Shown: positions 18,086 through 27,915, numbered from the stretch's first letter. The stretch is DNA of 64,000 bases from UBA8752 sp040261275 (GCA_040261275.1 JBDQOI010000010.1:1-64000), one strand, 5' to 3'. Numbers and translations are program-made. Notes: a model not told the origin generated them from the letters alone.

Positions 18086-20548
18086 ATGGGCAAGAACCTT
18101 GTCATCGTAGAGTCGCCAGCTAAGGCGAAGACCATAGAGGGATACCTCGGAGGCGACTATGTCGTACGCTCCAGTTATGGGCACATCCGGGATTTGCCGG
18201 GTGGACAATTGGCCGTGGACGTGGACAATGGGTTTGCCCCTACCTACGAGCTCACCGCAGACAAGGGCCGCTTCAGCGAACTGAAGAAGCTCGCCAAATC
18301 TGCTGAGATCGTCTGGCTTGCGACGGATGAGGACCGCGAGGGAGAAGCCATCAGTTGGCACCTTCAGGAAGCCCTCCAGCTTCCCGAACAAAAGACCAAG
18401 CGCATCGTCTTTAGCGAGATCACGAAGAACGCCATCCTCAAGGCCATTGAGACCCCGCGGGAGGTCAACATGCCGCTGGTCATGGCGCAGCAGGCCCGAA
18501 GGGTGCTCGACAGGCTCGTCGGCTACGAACTCTCTCCCGTCCTCTGGAAAAAAGTGCGGCCCTCTCTCTCCGCAGGGCGGGTTCAAAGTGTGACGGTTCG
18601 CCTCATTGTGGATCGGGAGCGCGACATTCTCGCCTTCCAGCCCGAGGGATATTATAAGGTGTCTGCGCAGCTCGCCACCGATGGCCAAGGCTTCAAAGCC
18701 GAACTCAACAAGCGCATCGGCACCCCGGAAGTGGCGGAGGACATCCTGAAAGCCGCCCACGCCGCCCAGCTGAAGGCCGACCGGGTCGAACGCAAGCCGA
18801 CAAAAAGGAAGCCTACCGCTCCCTTCACCACCTCCACCCTGCAGCAGGAGGCAGCCCGGAAACTGGGCTACAGTGTATCGAGGACCATGCAGGTGGCCCA
18901 GCGTCTTTACGAAAGTGGCCGCATTACCTACATGCGTACCGACTCAACCAACCTTTCCGATGTAGCGCTGGACGGTGCGAAGGAACACATTGTCGGCACC
19001 TACGGCGAGCAATACCACGAACTCCGCACCTTCAAGACGAAGAAAGCCGGAGCCCAAGAAGCCCACGAGGCCATCCGCCCGACGGACATGGGCCGCACGG
19101 AGGTCTCCGGTGAGTCTGATGAGCAGCGCCTGTACCAGTTGATTTTCAAGCGGACGCTCGCAAGCCAGATGGCCGACGCCATCATCGAGAAAACCACCGT
19201 CGACATTCACATCCCGGGACGCGAGGAGATGCTCGTAGCCCGTGGAGAGGCCATCCAATTCGATGGCTTCATGAAGATTTACCTCGAGGGATCGGACGAA
19301 GAAAAAGAAGAGCGCGGCATGCTCCCCCGCATGGAACAAGGCGCAGCCCTGGACCTCAAGGCCATGACGGCCACCGAGCGGTTCACCAAACCCACCGCCC
19401 GATTCAGTGAGGCTGCGCTGGTCAAAAAGCTGGAGGAGCTCCAGATTGGTCGTCCCTCTACCTACGCTTCTACCATCGCCACCATCCAAAAGCGGGGTTA
19501 TGTGGTAAAGGAAGACCGCGAGGGCTCGGAGCGCGAATACCGCTCATTGACCCTTCAGGAAGACGGCACGGTGCGCTCCGATATGGAAAAGGAAATGGCG
19601 GGGTCGGAACGCAACAAGATGTTCCCCACGGACATCGGCAACGTCGTCACCGACTTCCTGCAGAAGCACTTCCCGTCCATCATGGATTTCCAGTTCACCG
19701 CCAAGGTCGAGCAGGAATTCGACGACATCGCCGCCGGCAAAGACGACTGGCAACGCATGGTGAAGGCGTTCTACACCCCCTTCAATGCGCAAATCCTCGA
19801 TACCACGGAAAATGCGGATCGCGAGAGCGGCGAGCGGGAGTTGGGGGTGGATCCCGCCACAGGAAAAATGGTACTGGTGCGGATTGGGCGCTATGGCCCC
19901 CTCGCCCAGATCGGCGCCCCCGATGACGAAGAGAAGCGGTTCGCCTCATTGCTCAAAGGCCAAACCCTGGAAGGCATCACGCTCGAGGAAGCCCTTAAGC
20001 TGTTCGAGCTGCCGCGTGACCTCGGCACCTTTGAAGACAAGAAGGTCGTGGCCGCCATCGGTCGCTTCGGCCCCTATGTGCGCCACGATGGGAAATTCGT
20101 CAGCATCCCGAAGGACAGCGAGTACACGCCTTATGACATCCCGCTCGACTACGCCATGGAGATGATCAAAGCCAAGCGCGAGGCCGATGCCAAAGCACTG
20201 CTGAAGACTTTTGATGAGGATCCCGACACCCGCATCATCATGGGGCGCTGGGGACCTTACATCAAGGCGGGCAAGGACAACGTAAAGATTCCCAAAGGCG
20301 AAGAAGTCGACAACATCGATTGGGCCCGGGTCCAAGAATTGAAGGAGGGAATCATCAAGGCTTTTGCGGAGGATTCCGCTTGGACCATCCGCTTGAAAGG
20401 CCGCCAGTACTACCTGGTCACCGAGAAGAAGTCCGTGCGCATTCCAGTCGGCGAGAAAATCCTCGAGATGGATTGGAGCCGGGCTCAGGAAATCATCAAG
20501 GGAAAGGCGAAAAAGTCCACCAAGGGGGCAAAAAAGACCTCATCCTAG
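18086..20548 (+). CDS. topA: DNA topoisomerase I
   Basis: 820-aa type IA topoisomerase that relaxes negative supercoils. Toprim domain with VESPAKAKT and the metal triad DEDREGE; catalytic Tyr282 in RITYMRTDSTNLS. The C-terminus carries repeats of the FGPYVRHDGKF/WGPYIKAGKDN type in place of the zinc fingers of the E. coli enzyme, normal for Bacteroidota. The intergenic region with divergent miaB is 188 bp; a TTCCTTTG at 18058 is a weak promoter candidate. Confidence 0.97.
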   Translation: MGKNLVIVESPAKAKTIEGYLGGDYVVRSSYGHIRDLPGGQLAVDVDNGFAPTYELTADKGRFSELKKLAKSAEIVWLATDEDREGEAISWHLQEALQLPEQKTKRIVFSEITKNAILKAIETPREVNMPLVMAQQARRVLDRLVGYELSPVLWKKVRPSLSAGRVQSVTVRLIVDRERDILAFQPEGYYKVSAQLATDGQGFKAELNKRIGTPEVAEDILKAAHAAQLKADRVERKPTKRKPTAPFTTSTLQQEAARKLGYSVSRTMQVAQRLYESGRITYMRTDSTNLSDVALDGAKEHIVGTYGEQYHELRTFKTKKAGAQEAHEAIRPTDMGRTEVSGESDEQRLYQLIFKRTLASQMADAIIEKTTVDIHIPGREEMLVARGEAIQFDGFMKIYLEGSDEEKEERGMLPRMEQGAALDLKAMTATERFTKPTARFSEAALVKKLEELQIGRPSTYASTIATIQKRGYVVKEDREGSEREYRSLTLQEDGTVRSDMEKEMAGSERNKMFPTDIGNVVTDFLQKHFPSIMDFQFTAKVEQEFDDIAAGKDDWQRMVKAFYTPFNAQILDTTENADRESGERELGVDPATGKMVLVRIGRYGPLAQIGAPDDEEKRFASLLKGQTLEGITLEEALKLFELPRDLGTFEDKKVVAAIGRFGPYVRHDGKFVSIPKDSEYTPYDIPLDYAMEMIKAKREADAKALLKTFDEDPDTRIIMGRWGPYIKAGKDNVKIPKGEEVDNIDWARVQELKEGIIKAFAEDSAWTIRLKGRQYYLVTEKKSVRIPVGEKILEMDWSRAQEIIKGKAKKSTKGAKKTSS

Positions 20549-20552
20549 CGGC

Positions 20553-20560
20553 TAGCTTGC
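20553..20560 (+). promoter_or_regulatory. Probable -7 element TAGCTTGC, leaderless start
   Basis: TAGCTTGC begins 12 nt before the ATG at 20565, in the 16-bp gap after topA. Same distance as other leaderless candidates. Confidence 0.5.
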
Positions 20561-20564
20561 CGTC

Positions 20565-21731
20565 ATGGAATCGATCTTCGATTGGGTCGAGCCGACCGAG
20601 GCGGGTTTGTTCGATATCTCTGACGGCGTAGACCGCCTGCGGGATGTATTGCGTATCCATCGTTCCGGAGAACGTCCGGATCTGGAGGGCTGTGTTGCCG
20701 CGCTGGTAGGCGTTATGGACCGAAGGGGGAGTGCGGATGGGGCCGAGACAGACCGGGCAGCGGAGTGGGTGCGCAGCAAGCTGTACGCATTGACCGTCAT
20801 GGACCGCGTCGCCCCCGTGGCGGACATCGGCAACATCTCCGCCGGCCAACGCCCGGAAGACACCATGGCGGCACTGGATGTGGTTTGCCAGGAACTCATG
20901 TCACGCGGCATCATCCCTGTGGTGATCGGAGGCGCGCACAGCCTCACCTATCCAATGTACAAGGCTTTCGCTCCTCAGAAACGCCCCATCAACGTCAGCG
21001 TGATCGACGCGGAAATTGACTTTGGAGGAGACCCCCAGCAAACCGACGGAAGCAATTGGCTGAACCAGCTCATTCTTCCAGAAGGGGGCCACCTGTTCGA
21101 CCTGAGCACTTTGGGACACCAACGCTACCTGGTGGACGGGGACAGCCTCCAGCTTATGGCGAAGATGCACTTTGACAATGTCCGCCTGGGCATGCTGCGC
21201 AGCAACCTGACTGCAGCTGAACCCATCCTGCGGGATTCCGACCTCGTTTCCTTTGATCTGGGGAGTGTGCGAACGTCCGATCATCCCGCGTCACCCAAGG
21301 TTCATCCCAACGGATTGACAGGAGAGGAATTCTGCCAGCTGGCGCGCTACGCGGGATACAGTGATCGGCTTTCCGCTGTGGGCTTCTTTGAACACGACCC
21401 GTCTCGGGATGGCGATGGCCGAGGAGGGCAGCTTGTTGCCGAGGCTATCTGGTGCTTCCTCGAAGGAGTAATGCACCGCATGAAAGATCATCCGCGGGGC
21501 CCCATTGACGATTACCTGCAATACCGCGTGGTACTCGAAGACGAAGACCACGAAGTCGTCTTTTACAAAAGCCCGCGCAGCGATCGATGGTGGATGGACA
21601 TTCCCACGCCCGGTTCCGGCAACCGCAAAGGGCGCATTCTTCTGGTCCCCTGCTCCTATGAAGAATACCAAGCTGCTGCCTCCGGGCAATTACCGGATCG
21701 ATGGTGGCGCACCCAGCAGAAGCTGTCATAA
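20565..21731 (+). CDS. Arginase/formimidoylglutamase-fold protein with degenerate metal site
   Basis: 388-aa member of the ureohydrolase superfamily. The fold signatures are visible but altered: GGAHS at 122-126 (GGDHS usual), DAEID at 148-152 (DAHxD usual), and SFDLGSVRTSD from 229 (SxDxDxxD usual). Counting the six classical manganese ligands, His125, Asp148, Asp152 and Asp231 remain; the DAH histidine is Glu150 and the second Asp is Gly233. A normal binuclear manganese hydrolase is therefore doubtful. It sits between topA and the type IX secretion operon, a placement seen in other Bacteroidota, so a non-catalytic or changed role connected to secretion is possible. Annotation as formimidoylglutamase should not be taken at face value. 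Confidence 0.8.
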   Translation: MESIFDWVEPTEAGLFDISDGVDRLRDVLRIHRSGERPDLEGCVAALVGVMDRRGSADGAETDRAAEWVRSKLYALTVMDRVAPVADIGNISAGQRPEDTMAALDVVCQELMSRGIIPVVIGGAHSLTYPMYKAFAPQKRPINVSVIDAEIDFGGDPQQTDGSNWLNQLILPEGGHLFDLSTLGHQRYLVDGDSLQLMAKMHFDNVRLGMLRSNLTAAEPILRDSDLVSFDLGSVRTSDHPASPKVHPNGLTGEEFCQLARYAGYSDRLSAVGFFEHDPSRDGDGRGGQLVAEAIWCFLEGVMHRMKDHPRGPIDDYLQYRVVLEDEDHEVVFYKSPRSDRWWMDIPTPGSGNRKGRILLVPCSYEEYQAAASGQLPDRWWRTQQKLS

Positions 21732-21868
21732 GCACGCACCGTCGGGATCAGAGCTGTCCTGCACATTCGCGTTCAAGCGCCGATGTCTGAATTTCAACCT
21801 ATTCACACGAAATCCACGACAAGAGGGGGATAATGCGGTTTGCAGGCGCAATGCTGACTCAATTTCGG

Positions 21869-21876
21869 TATATTAG
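21869..21876 (+). promoter_or_regulatory. Candidate promoter (TATATTAG) of the porP-gldKLMN operon
   Basis: One mismatch to TAnnTTTG in the 200-bp region before porP. A small CCACC-TTCC-GGTGG hairpin follows at about 21881-21894 in the predicted leader. Otherwise nothing recognisable in this gap. Confidence 0.35.
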
Positions 21877-21931
21877 CCGCCCACCTTCCGGTGGTAATAG
21901 CAAGGAACCGTTTGAAAATCAGCTGATTGGA

Positions 21932-22882
21932 ATGAATCGCCATCTGCTCACCCTGTCTGCCCTTCTGTTTGGCCTCACCGCGTTGGCCCAACAAGACCCG
22001 CAGCTTACTCAATTCTATCAGGACAGACTGTCCTTCAATCCTGCTTTCGCCGGAGCGGAGCGCCTGCAGTATGTCAACGCGTTCTATCGCGACCAATGGA
22101 ACGGTTTGGAGACGAATCCCAACACCACCCTCTTCCAATACAGCGGAAGACCCGGATTCATTCCCGGCGGCATTGGATTGAGCTTCTTTCAGGACGAATT
22201 GGGCCAAGAGCAGAATACCGTTGTGAAACTGGCTTACGCCTATCACATGGAGCCCGATGCCAATGGTGGAATCTTGAGTTTGGGCCTTGCGGCCAACTAC
22301 ATGGGCAAAACCTTGGGCAGCGATTGGATCTACATCGACGAGGGTGACGCTGTCATTCCCCAGAATGAAAAGAGCGGCACCACAGTAGATGCGGACTTGG
22401 GTGTCATGTACCGCGTGCCCGGAAGCTATTATGCGGGCGTGAGCACCACCCGACTTGCTGCAACTGATTTGAAGGACCTCAATGTGAGCAGTGTGCGGCA
22501 CATTTACGTGCAAGCAGGCTATGAACAGGGATTGGGTGATGGTTCGCTTCGCCTCCGCTCCCACCTTTTGGCCAAGACGGACCTGAACGCGACTACTGTG
22601 GACATTCACGCCAATGTTCTGTGGAACGACTTGCTCTACGGCGGTCTGTCCTTCCGTCCCGGCGATGCTGTGGCGCCCGTGCTCGGATTCGAATATGGAA
22701 CCACAAAAAATGAGAAGCTGAGCCGCTCGGAGCAGATTTTCCGGTTTGGCTATAGCTACGACGCGACGGTAAGTGAGCTGTCCAACTACAGCAGTGGCTC
22801 ACACGAAATTTTTGTCTCGTACATGTTCAATTTCGAACGCATTCCGATGCAGACCCGTCATGTAAATCCGAGGTTCCTCTGA
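21932..22882 (+). CDS. PorP/SprF-family outer-membrane protein of type IX secretion
   Basis: 316-aa outer-membrane beta-barrel. Signal peptide to about residue 19 (LTALAQ), then QDPQLTQFYQDRLSFNPAFAGA, the family hallmark; the C-terminus is FVSYMFNF plus a short tail. SprF/PorP proteins associate with PorK/GldK-N and some attach the PorE adaptor or move specific cargo. Directly upstream of gldK and probably co-transcribed. Start at 21932 (MNRHLLTLSALLFG) gives a clean signal peptide. Confidence 0.88.
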   Translation: MNRHLLTLSALLFGLTALAQQDPQLTQFYQDRLSFNPAFAGAERLQYVNAFYRDQWNGLETNPNTTLFQYSGRPGFIPGGIGLSFFQDELGQEQNTVVKLAYAYHMEPDANGGILSLGLAANYMGKTLGSDWIYIDEGDAVIPQNEKSGTTVDADLGVMYRVPGSYYAGVSTTRLAATDLKDLNVSSVRHIYVQAGYEQGLGDGSLRLRSHLLAKTDLNATTVDIHANVLWNDLLYGGLSFRPGDAVAPVLGFEYGTTKNEKLSRSEQIFRFGYSYDATVSELSNYSSGSHEIFVSYMFNFERIPMQTRHVNPRFL

Positions 22883-22922
22883 ACCAAAGACACGAAACGA
22901 CGAAACCTGCACGTTGATTCTA

Positions 22923-22957
22923 CCGTACTGTAGGGAATCTGCAAGCCCCAAGTACGG
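22923..22957 (+). promoter_or_regulatory. Inverted repeat between porP and gldK
   Basis: CCGTACT at 22923-22929 and AGTACGG at 22951-22957 are perfect 7-bp arms with a 21-nt loop in the 106-bp gap. No U-run; could be an mRNA processing or stability element. Role unknown. Confidence 0.35.
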
Positions 22958-22988
22958 AACGGAATACGTTCGACAAAGGATAGAAACC

Positions 22989-24356
22989 ATGAGAAACGCT
23001 GCGATTATCGCCTTTTGTGCCATCGCATTGGCAGGCTGCTACGGCGGCCCTGCTGGTGAGCTGGTTGGCGTGTACCCGCGGGAGGATTGGGTGCAAGTGA
23101 ATCCCTATGGGATGAACTACATCCACTACGGATCCTTCACCATGGGCCCAAGTGACCAGGACGTGCCATACGCCCTAACCGCGCGGTCCAAGACGGTGAC
23201 CATTCCCGCCTTTTACCTCGACATCCACGAGATCTCGAACAACGAGTATCGGCAATTCGTGTACTGGGTTCGCGATAGCCTTTTTCGAGATGCCCTACAA
23301 GAAAACGACTTCGAAGAGTACTTCTCTACGGAGGATGCCCAAGGAAGGGAGCTTGACCGTTTCATCAACAAGGGCTATGTCCTGAATTGGGACGAGCCCA
23401 TCGATTGGGACAACGAAGACATCTTCGATGCCCTTTACGACGAGTTCTTCTACCAGGGGTCAGACCGCTTCTATGACCAGAAGCAATTGGACACCCGCAA
23501 GCTCAATTTCAAGTACTTCTGGATCAACCTCCAGGCAGCGGCGAACAAAAGCGGTCTAGACTACGAGATGAATGAGCCCAATCAATTGGGGCAGTTGTAC
23601 AGCATCCGCGGCCACAGCGACCGCGCGCAATTCGTAATCGAGGAGAACACCAATGTCTACCCGGACACCCTCTGCTGGATTCGCGACTTCACTTATGGCT
23701 TCAACGAGCCGTTGACAGAGACCTATTTCTGGCATCCCGCCTACGACGATTACCCGGTAGTTGGGGTGACTTGGGGTCAAGCCCGTGCATTCAATGCCTG
23801 GAGGACCCAACTGTTGTCCACTTGGAAGCGTCAGAATGGCGAAACCATGGTACAGAAATTCCGTCTTCCAAGCGAAGCCGAATGGGAATTCGCAGCACGC
23901 GGTGGTCTGGATCTCGCCCCCTTCCCTTGGGGAGGACCCTACATCCGCAACATCTACGGTTGTCCCCTGGCCAACTTCAAGCCCATGCGGGGAGACTATG
24001 TTGAAGACGCGGGCTGCCACACCGTTCCCATCGAGAGCTACAGCCCGAACGATTACGGGTTGTACCAAATGTCCGGCAATGTGTCAGAGTGGACGAATAC
24101 CGCCTTTGACGAGACCGTTTATGACTTCAGCCACGACATGAGCCCTGAATATGAATACAACGCCAAGGCCGACGACCCCCCCAGCCTCAAGCGTAAGGTT
24201 ATTCGCGGCGGAAGCTGGAAGGACATTGGATACTATTGTCAAACAGGTACGCGTTCCTTCGAATATCAGGACACAGCAAAGGCCTACATCGGTTTCCGCA
24301 GTGCCATGAGCTACCTCGGCCGAGGCAAAAACGTAGACCCGGAAGACTTCAACTAA
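22989..24356 (+). CDS. gldK: Gliding motility/type IX secretion lipoprotein GldK
   Basis: 455-aa outer-membrane lipoprotein; lipobox ALAGC with Cys17. The body is a formylglycine-generating-enzyme/sulfatase-modifying fold (SFTMGPSD, EISNNEYRQFVYW, FRLPSEAEWEFAARGG, YQMSGNVSEWT, VIRGGSWKD). GldK forms the periplasmic ring with GldN. Start at 22989 places the lipobox correctly; the longer reading frame adds 25 unlikely residues. Followed by gldL, gldM and gldN in the standard order. Confidence 0.96.
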   Translation: MRNAAIIAFCAIALAGCYGGPAGELVGVYPREDWVQVNPYGMNYIHYGSFTMGPSDQDVPYALTARSKTVTIPAFYLDIHEISNNEYRQFVYWVRDSLFRDALQENDFEEYFSTEDAQGRELDRFINKGYVLNWDEPIDWDNEDIFDALYDEFFYQGSDRFYDQKQLDTRKLNFKYFWINLQAAANKSGLDYEMNEPNQLGQLYSIRGHSDRAQFVIEENTNVYPDTLCWIRDFTYGFNEPLTETYFWHPAYDDYPVVGVTWGQARAFNAWRTQLLSTWKRQNGETMVQKFRLPSEAEWEFAARGGLDLAPFPWGGPYIRNIYGCPLANFKPMRGDYVEDAGCHTVPIESYSPNDYGLYQMSGNVSEWTNTAFDETVYDFSHDMSPEYEYNAKADDPPSLKRKVIRGGSWKDIGYYCQTGTRSFEYQDTAKAYIGFRSAMSYLGRGKNVDPEDFN

Positions 24357-24433
24357 TCCCCTTCACCTCTCTGGACGAATGAGAAGCGCATGAAACCCGC
24401 TTCGGTCCAACCCACATCAATACCTGCGAGAAA

Positions 24434-25240
24434 ATGGCAAAGAAGACAAACAACAAGCCGAAGAAGAAAAAGAGCGGCGGCGGAATCGGCGGAAAGGCAT
24501 GGAAGTCCTTCATGGCCAAACTTTACGGTTGGGGAGCGGCTATCGTAATCGTAGGAGCACTGTTCAAGATTGAACACTGGGAGGGTGCATCCGAAATGTT
24601 GATCGTTGGACTCGGAACAGAGGCCTTCATCTTTTTCATGTCCGCCTTTGAACCTCCCCACAAGGAACCCAAGTGGGAGTTGGTGTACCCGGAACTGGCG
24701 GATGATGAAGCCGAATCTGGTCCCAAGAAGCCCGTGGACCAACTGGACGACATGTTGAAAGAAGTGGGAGTGGACAATGCTGTCCTTTCCAGGTTGGGAG
24801 ATGGCATGCGGCACTTGGGTGAGCAGGCCTCCCAATTGAGCGAGGTCACTGACGCGGCTGCCGCGACCAGCGAATATGGAGGTGCCCTGAGAACCGCCAC
24901 GGAACAGGTGAATGGTTTGACCGACACCTACTCTCAAGTGAGCGAATCCCTTACGGGCTTGTCCGCCAACAAAGAAATGGGGGTTGCCGCGGGAGAACAA
25001 CTCCAGAAGATGAATGAGAACCTCGGCAGCTTGAACGGAATGTACGAGTCCCAATTGGCCCAAATGGAAACGAGCCGTCAACTGTTCGATGGAATGGGTG
25101 CCTTGGTCCAAAACCTTACCGACAGCGTGGAGGACACCAAAAAGTACAAGGAGAACATCGCTGAGCTATCCAGCAACCTGGAAGCCTTGAATACGGTGTA
25201 TGCCAACATGCTCAACGCCATGGGCAGCTCGCGCAGCTGA
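24434..25240 (+). CDS. gldL: Gliding motility protein GldL, inner-membrane motor
   Basis: 268-aa inner-membrane protein with a Lys-rich N-terminus and two transmembrane helices (about 35-50 and 55-72), the first holding Lys and Glu-His residues in LFKIEHWEGASEML that belong to the proton-motive motor of this family. The rest is cytoplasmic and predicted coiled coil. With GldM it converts proton-motive force to rotation that powers secretion and gliding. Confidence 0.95.
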   Translation: MAKKTNNKPKKKKSGGGIGGKAWKSFMAKLYGWGAAIVIVGALFKIEHWEGASEMLIVGLGTEAFIFFMSAFEPPHKEPKWELVYPELADDEAESGPKKPVDQLDDMLKEVGVDNAVLSRLGDGMRHLGEQASQLSEVTDAAAATSEYGGALRTATEQVNGLTDTYSQVSESLTGLSANKEMGVAAGEQLQKMNENLGSLNGMYESQLAQMETSRQLFDGMGALVQNLTDSVEDTKKYKENIAELSSNLEALNTVYANMLNAMGSSRS

Positions 25241-25266
25241 TTCCATCCTGACCTAGAACAAGCATT

Positions 25267-26982
25267 ATGGCAGGAGCGAAGGAAACGCCACGTCAGAAGA
25301 TGATCGGGATGATGTACCTCGTCCTGACCGCTCTGTTGGCGCTCAACATATCCAAGGAAATCCTCAACGGTTTCGTCAAAGTGGAGAACGGACTCCGCAA
25401 GACCGACCAAACCGTTCAGAGCAAGTCCAGGGAAACCATGCTGGAATTCGAGGCCAAGTTCCTCCAGGACCAGCAAAAGGTGAAGCCTTACTACGATGCC
25501 GCCAAGGACATCGATTCCAAGGCCAATGAACTGTACGATCACATCACGCAGCTCAAGGCCAACATCATGGCTGTCGCCAGCGGCGAACGCGACGTGGTTG
25601 ACGCAGGCGGTGATCTTTCCAAGTACATCGCACAGGACAAAATGTCCCGCCGCGACACGGTGCTCAATATCAAATTCCTCGAGAAGAAGGACGAGTATCA
25701 AGAAATCACGGCTTACCTCGTAGGAGGAGAGCCAAGTGACCCTCAAGATGGTCCCTTCACCGCCAAGGAGCTCAAACAAAAACTCCTGGCCTTCAAGGAT
25801 GAGTTAAAGGGTGTGGCCTTCACGGATTTCGTAGGGAACCGTTTCGAAGTATCTCCTGGCTTGAAAGCTTCTTTCGATCAGACTTTCGTCTACGAAAGGG
25901 AAATGGAGGACGGAAATGAAGTGCTGTGGGAAGCGGCCAATTTCTTCGACGTCCCGATTGCAGCCGTCATTCCCATTCTCTCCAAGCTTCAGATTGACAT
26001 CGAGAACGCCAAGTCCAACCTCATGACCGAGCTGATCGCCGGAATTGAGGGCAAAAGCTACAAGTTCACCAACTTGATGCCCTTGGTTGTACCGGAAAGC
26101 AATTACATCCTCCGCGGTGACAGCTTCCGTGCAAGCGTTTTGCTCGCCGCCTTTGATGCCACCAACAGTCCGGACATTTTTGTGGACGACAGGGAATTCA
26201 ATGGGCGCGACAGCGCGCTTTTGGCGTACAACGACAAAACTCCTTTGACCATGGAAGGTGGACTAGGAAAGCTGCGCATTTCCACTCGAGGCATGAGTCT
26301 GGGAGAGCGCAACTACAAAGGTCTCATCCGCTTTCAAGGACCCGATGGCAACATCGGTGACTACCCGTTCTACACCCCGGAATTCACTGTTGCTGAACCT
26401 GCGCTTGTCGTGAGTCCCACGAAGATGAACGTATTCTACCGCGGGGTTCCGAATCCCGTCGAGATTTCGGTCCCAGGTGTCAGCAGTGACAAGCTCGATG
26501 TACGCATCACGGGAGGACACAGCATCAAACCCGATGGTGATACTTTCATCGTAAGCCCCGGACAAGGCGAAAATGCAGAAATCGTTGTGACCGCTACCAT
26601 GCCCGACGGCAGCAAAAAAACGCTACCCGGTCGTGAGTTTCGCGTGAAGCGCATTCCCGATCCCTCTCCTCGATTCGCCGGTAAGTCGCCAGCCGACAAA
26701 ACCATCACGAAAGTCTTGCTGGAAAACGCGCCTTCCGTCGGAGCCCTTATGGAGAATTTCGACTTCGACGTAGTGGTGAAGGTGAAGCGCTTCAATGTCA
26801 CCGTCACAAAAGGTGGCACTTTTGTAGAGCAGAGTTCAAGCTCCAACATGGTGACATCCAACATGAAAGAACTTTTCCGGTCGGTTGGCCGCGGTTCGGT
26901 TGTCTATATTGAAGACATCGTTGTCTCCATGCCTGATGGCACGGAGCGCGCGTTGCCCACCATGAAACTCAAAGTGATCTGA
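25267..26982 (+). CDS. gldM: Gliding motility protein GldM
   Basis: 571-aa motor partner of GldL. One N-terminal helix (KMIGMMYLVLTALLALNISK, about 11-30) anchors it in the inner membrane, followed by a helical region and three immunoglobulin-like periplasmic domains that reach the GldK/GldN ring. Length and N-terminal signature (MAGAKETPRQKMIGMMYLVL) are typical. 26 bp from gldL and 2 bp from gldN. Confidence 0.96.
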   Translation: MAGAKETPRQKMIGMMYLVLTALLALNISKEILNGFVKVENGLRKTDQTVQSKSRETMLEFEAKFLQDQQKVKPYYDAAKDIDSKANELYDHITQLKANIMAVASGERDVVDAGGDLSKYIAQDKMSRRDTVLNIKFLEKKDEYQEITAYLVGGEPSDPQDGPFTAKELKQKLLAFKDELKGVAFTDFVGNRFEVSPGLKASFDQTFVYEREMEDGNEVLWEAANFFDVPIAAVIPILSKLQIDIENAKSNLMTELIAGIEGKSYKFTNLMPLVVPESNYILRGDSFRASVLLAAFDATNSPDIFVDDREFNGRDSALLAYNDKTPLTMEGGLGKLRISTRGMSLGERNYKGLIRFQGPDGNIGDYPFYTPEFTVAEPALVVSPTKMNVFYRGVPNPVEISVPGVSSDKLDVRITGGHSIKPDGDTFIVSPGQGENAEIVVTATMPDGSKKTLPGREFRVKRIPDPSPRFAGKSPADKTITKVLLENAPSVGALMENFDFDVVVKVKRFNVTVTKGGTFVEQSSSSNMVTSNMKELFRSVGRGSVVYIEDIVVSMPDGTERALPTMKLKVI

Positions 26983-26984
26983 TC

Positions 26985-27845
26985 ATGATGAAGACTGCAC
27001 GACATCTTGCGCTGACGATGCTGACCCTGTGGGTCTGCATTCCTGGGGACGCCCAAGTTCAAACCGTTCTGGACGGTGCGTATATCAAGGAAACCAACTT
27101 GACCAAGCGCGTCATTCCATATCCTCATCTTCGCGAGGCGGACGTGATGTACGTGCGGCGGATTTGGCAGGACATAGATCTGCGACAGAAAATCAACCAA
27201 ATGTTCTACTTCCCGGTCGATCCCATCGAGGACCGGAAGAACCTCTTTGACGTGATTCGTTATGCCCTGGAGGTGGAGGGATCCTTGACAGCGTATGGAA
27301 CAGGTCCTGCCGGAGATGATGATGAGTTCCGATACCCCCTGAACGGGTCCCAAGTGGACTCCATGTTGAATCCCATCGTCATCATCCCACAGTTCGATAA
27401 TGTAACCGGCGAAGTCATTGGTTCGATGGAGGCACAAACGACCATCAACAGTCAAGACATCGTGCGCTACCGACTGAAGGAAGATTGGGTCTGGGACCGG
27501 CAGCGAAGCCAACGGCATACCCGCATCATTGGTATTGCCCCCATCATCGAAAAGAAGGACGACGAGGGCAACTCGCAAGGTCTCGCCCCCCTCTTCTGGC
27601 TATACTATCCTGAGTGCCGCTATGTTTTCGCAAATGCAGAGTGCTACAATTACGAGAACGACGCCCAACGTCGGACGTTTGAGGAAATCTTCCAGAAGCG
27701 CTACTTCTCGAGTTACATCATCAAAGAGACCAACGTCTTCAACCGCAGTATCTCCGATTATGCGCAAGGCCTTGACGCCTTGTTGGAGTCTGAACGCATC
27801 AAGGATGAGCTCTTTACCATTGAGCACGACCTCTGGCATTACTGA
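26985..27845 (+). CDS. gldN: Gliding motility protein GldN
   Basis: 286-aa exported protein with a signal peptide to about residue 23 (CIPGDAQ). Family segments: VLDGAYIKETNLTKRVIPYP, EADVMYVRRIWQDIDLRQKIN, and IGIAPI. Ring component with GldK. Two ATGs in tandem (26985 and 26988) are both possible. A strong terminator 26 bp downstream closes the operon. Confidence 0.96.
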   Translation: MMKTARHLALTMLTLWVCIPGDAQVQTVLDGAYIKETNLTKRVIPYPHLREADVMYVRRIWQDIDLRQKINQMFYFPVDPIEDRKNLFDVIRYALEVEGSLTAYGTGPAGDDDEFRYPLNGSQVDSMLNPIVIIPQFDNVTGEVIGSMEAQTTINSQDIVRYRLKEDWVWDRQRSQRHTRIIGIAPIIEKKDDEGNSQGLAPLFWLYYPECRYVFANAECYNYENDAQRRTFEEIFQKRYFSSYIIKETNVFNRSISDYAQGLDALLESERIKDELFTIEHDLWHY

Positions 27846-27870
27846 GCCATCGTCCTGAAAGAACCCCGAG

Positions 27871-27897
27871 AAACGCCCACCTTTGTGGGCGTTTTTC
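27871..27897 (+). terminator. Rho-independent terminator of porP-gldKLMN
   Basis: AACGCCCAC (27872-27880), loop CTTT, GTGGGCGTT (27885-27893), then TTT. Nine perfect base pairs. Lies only 23 bp before the next ATG. Confidence 0.93.
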
Positions 27898-27915
27898 ATT
27901 GCCCAATACACCCCC

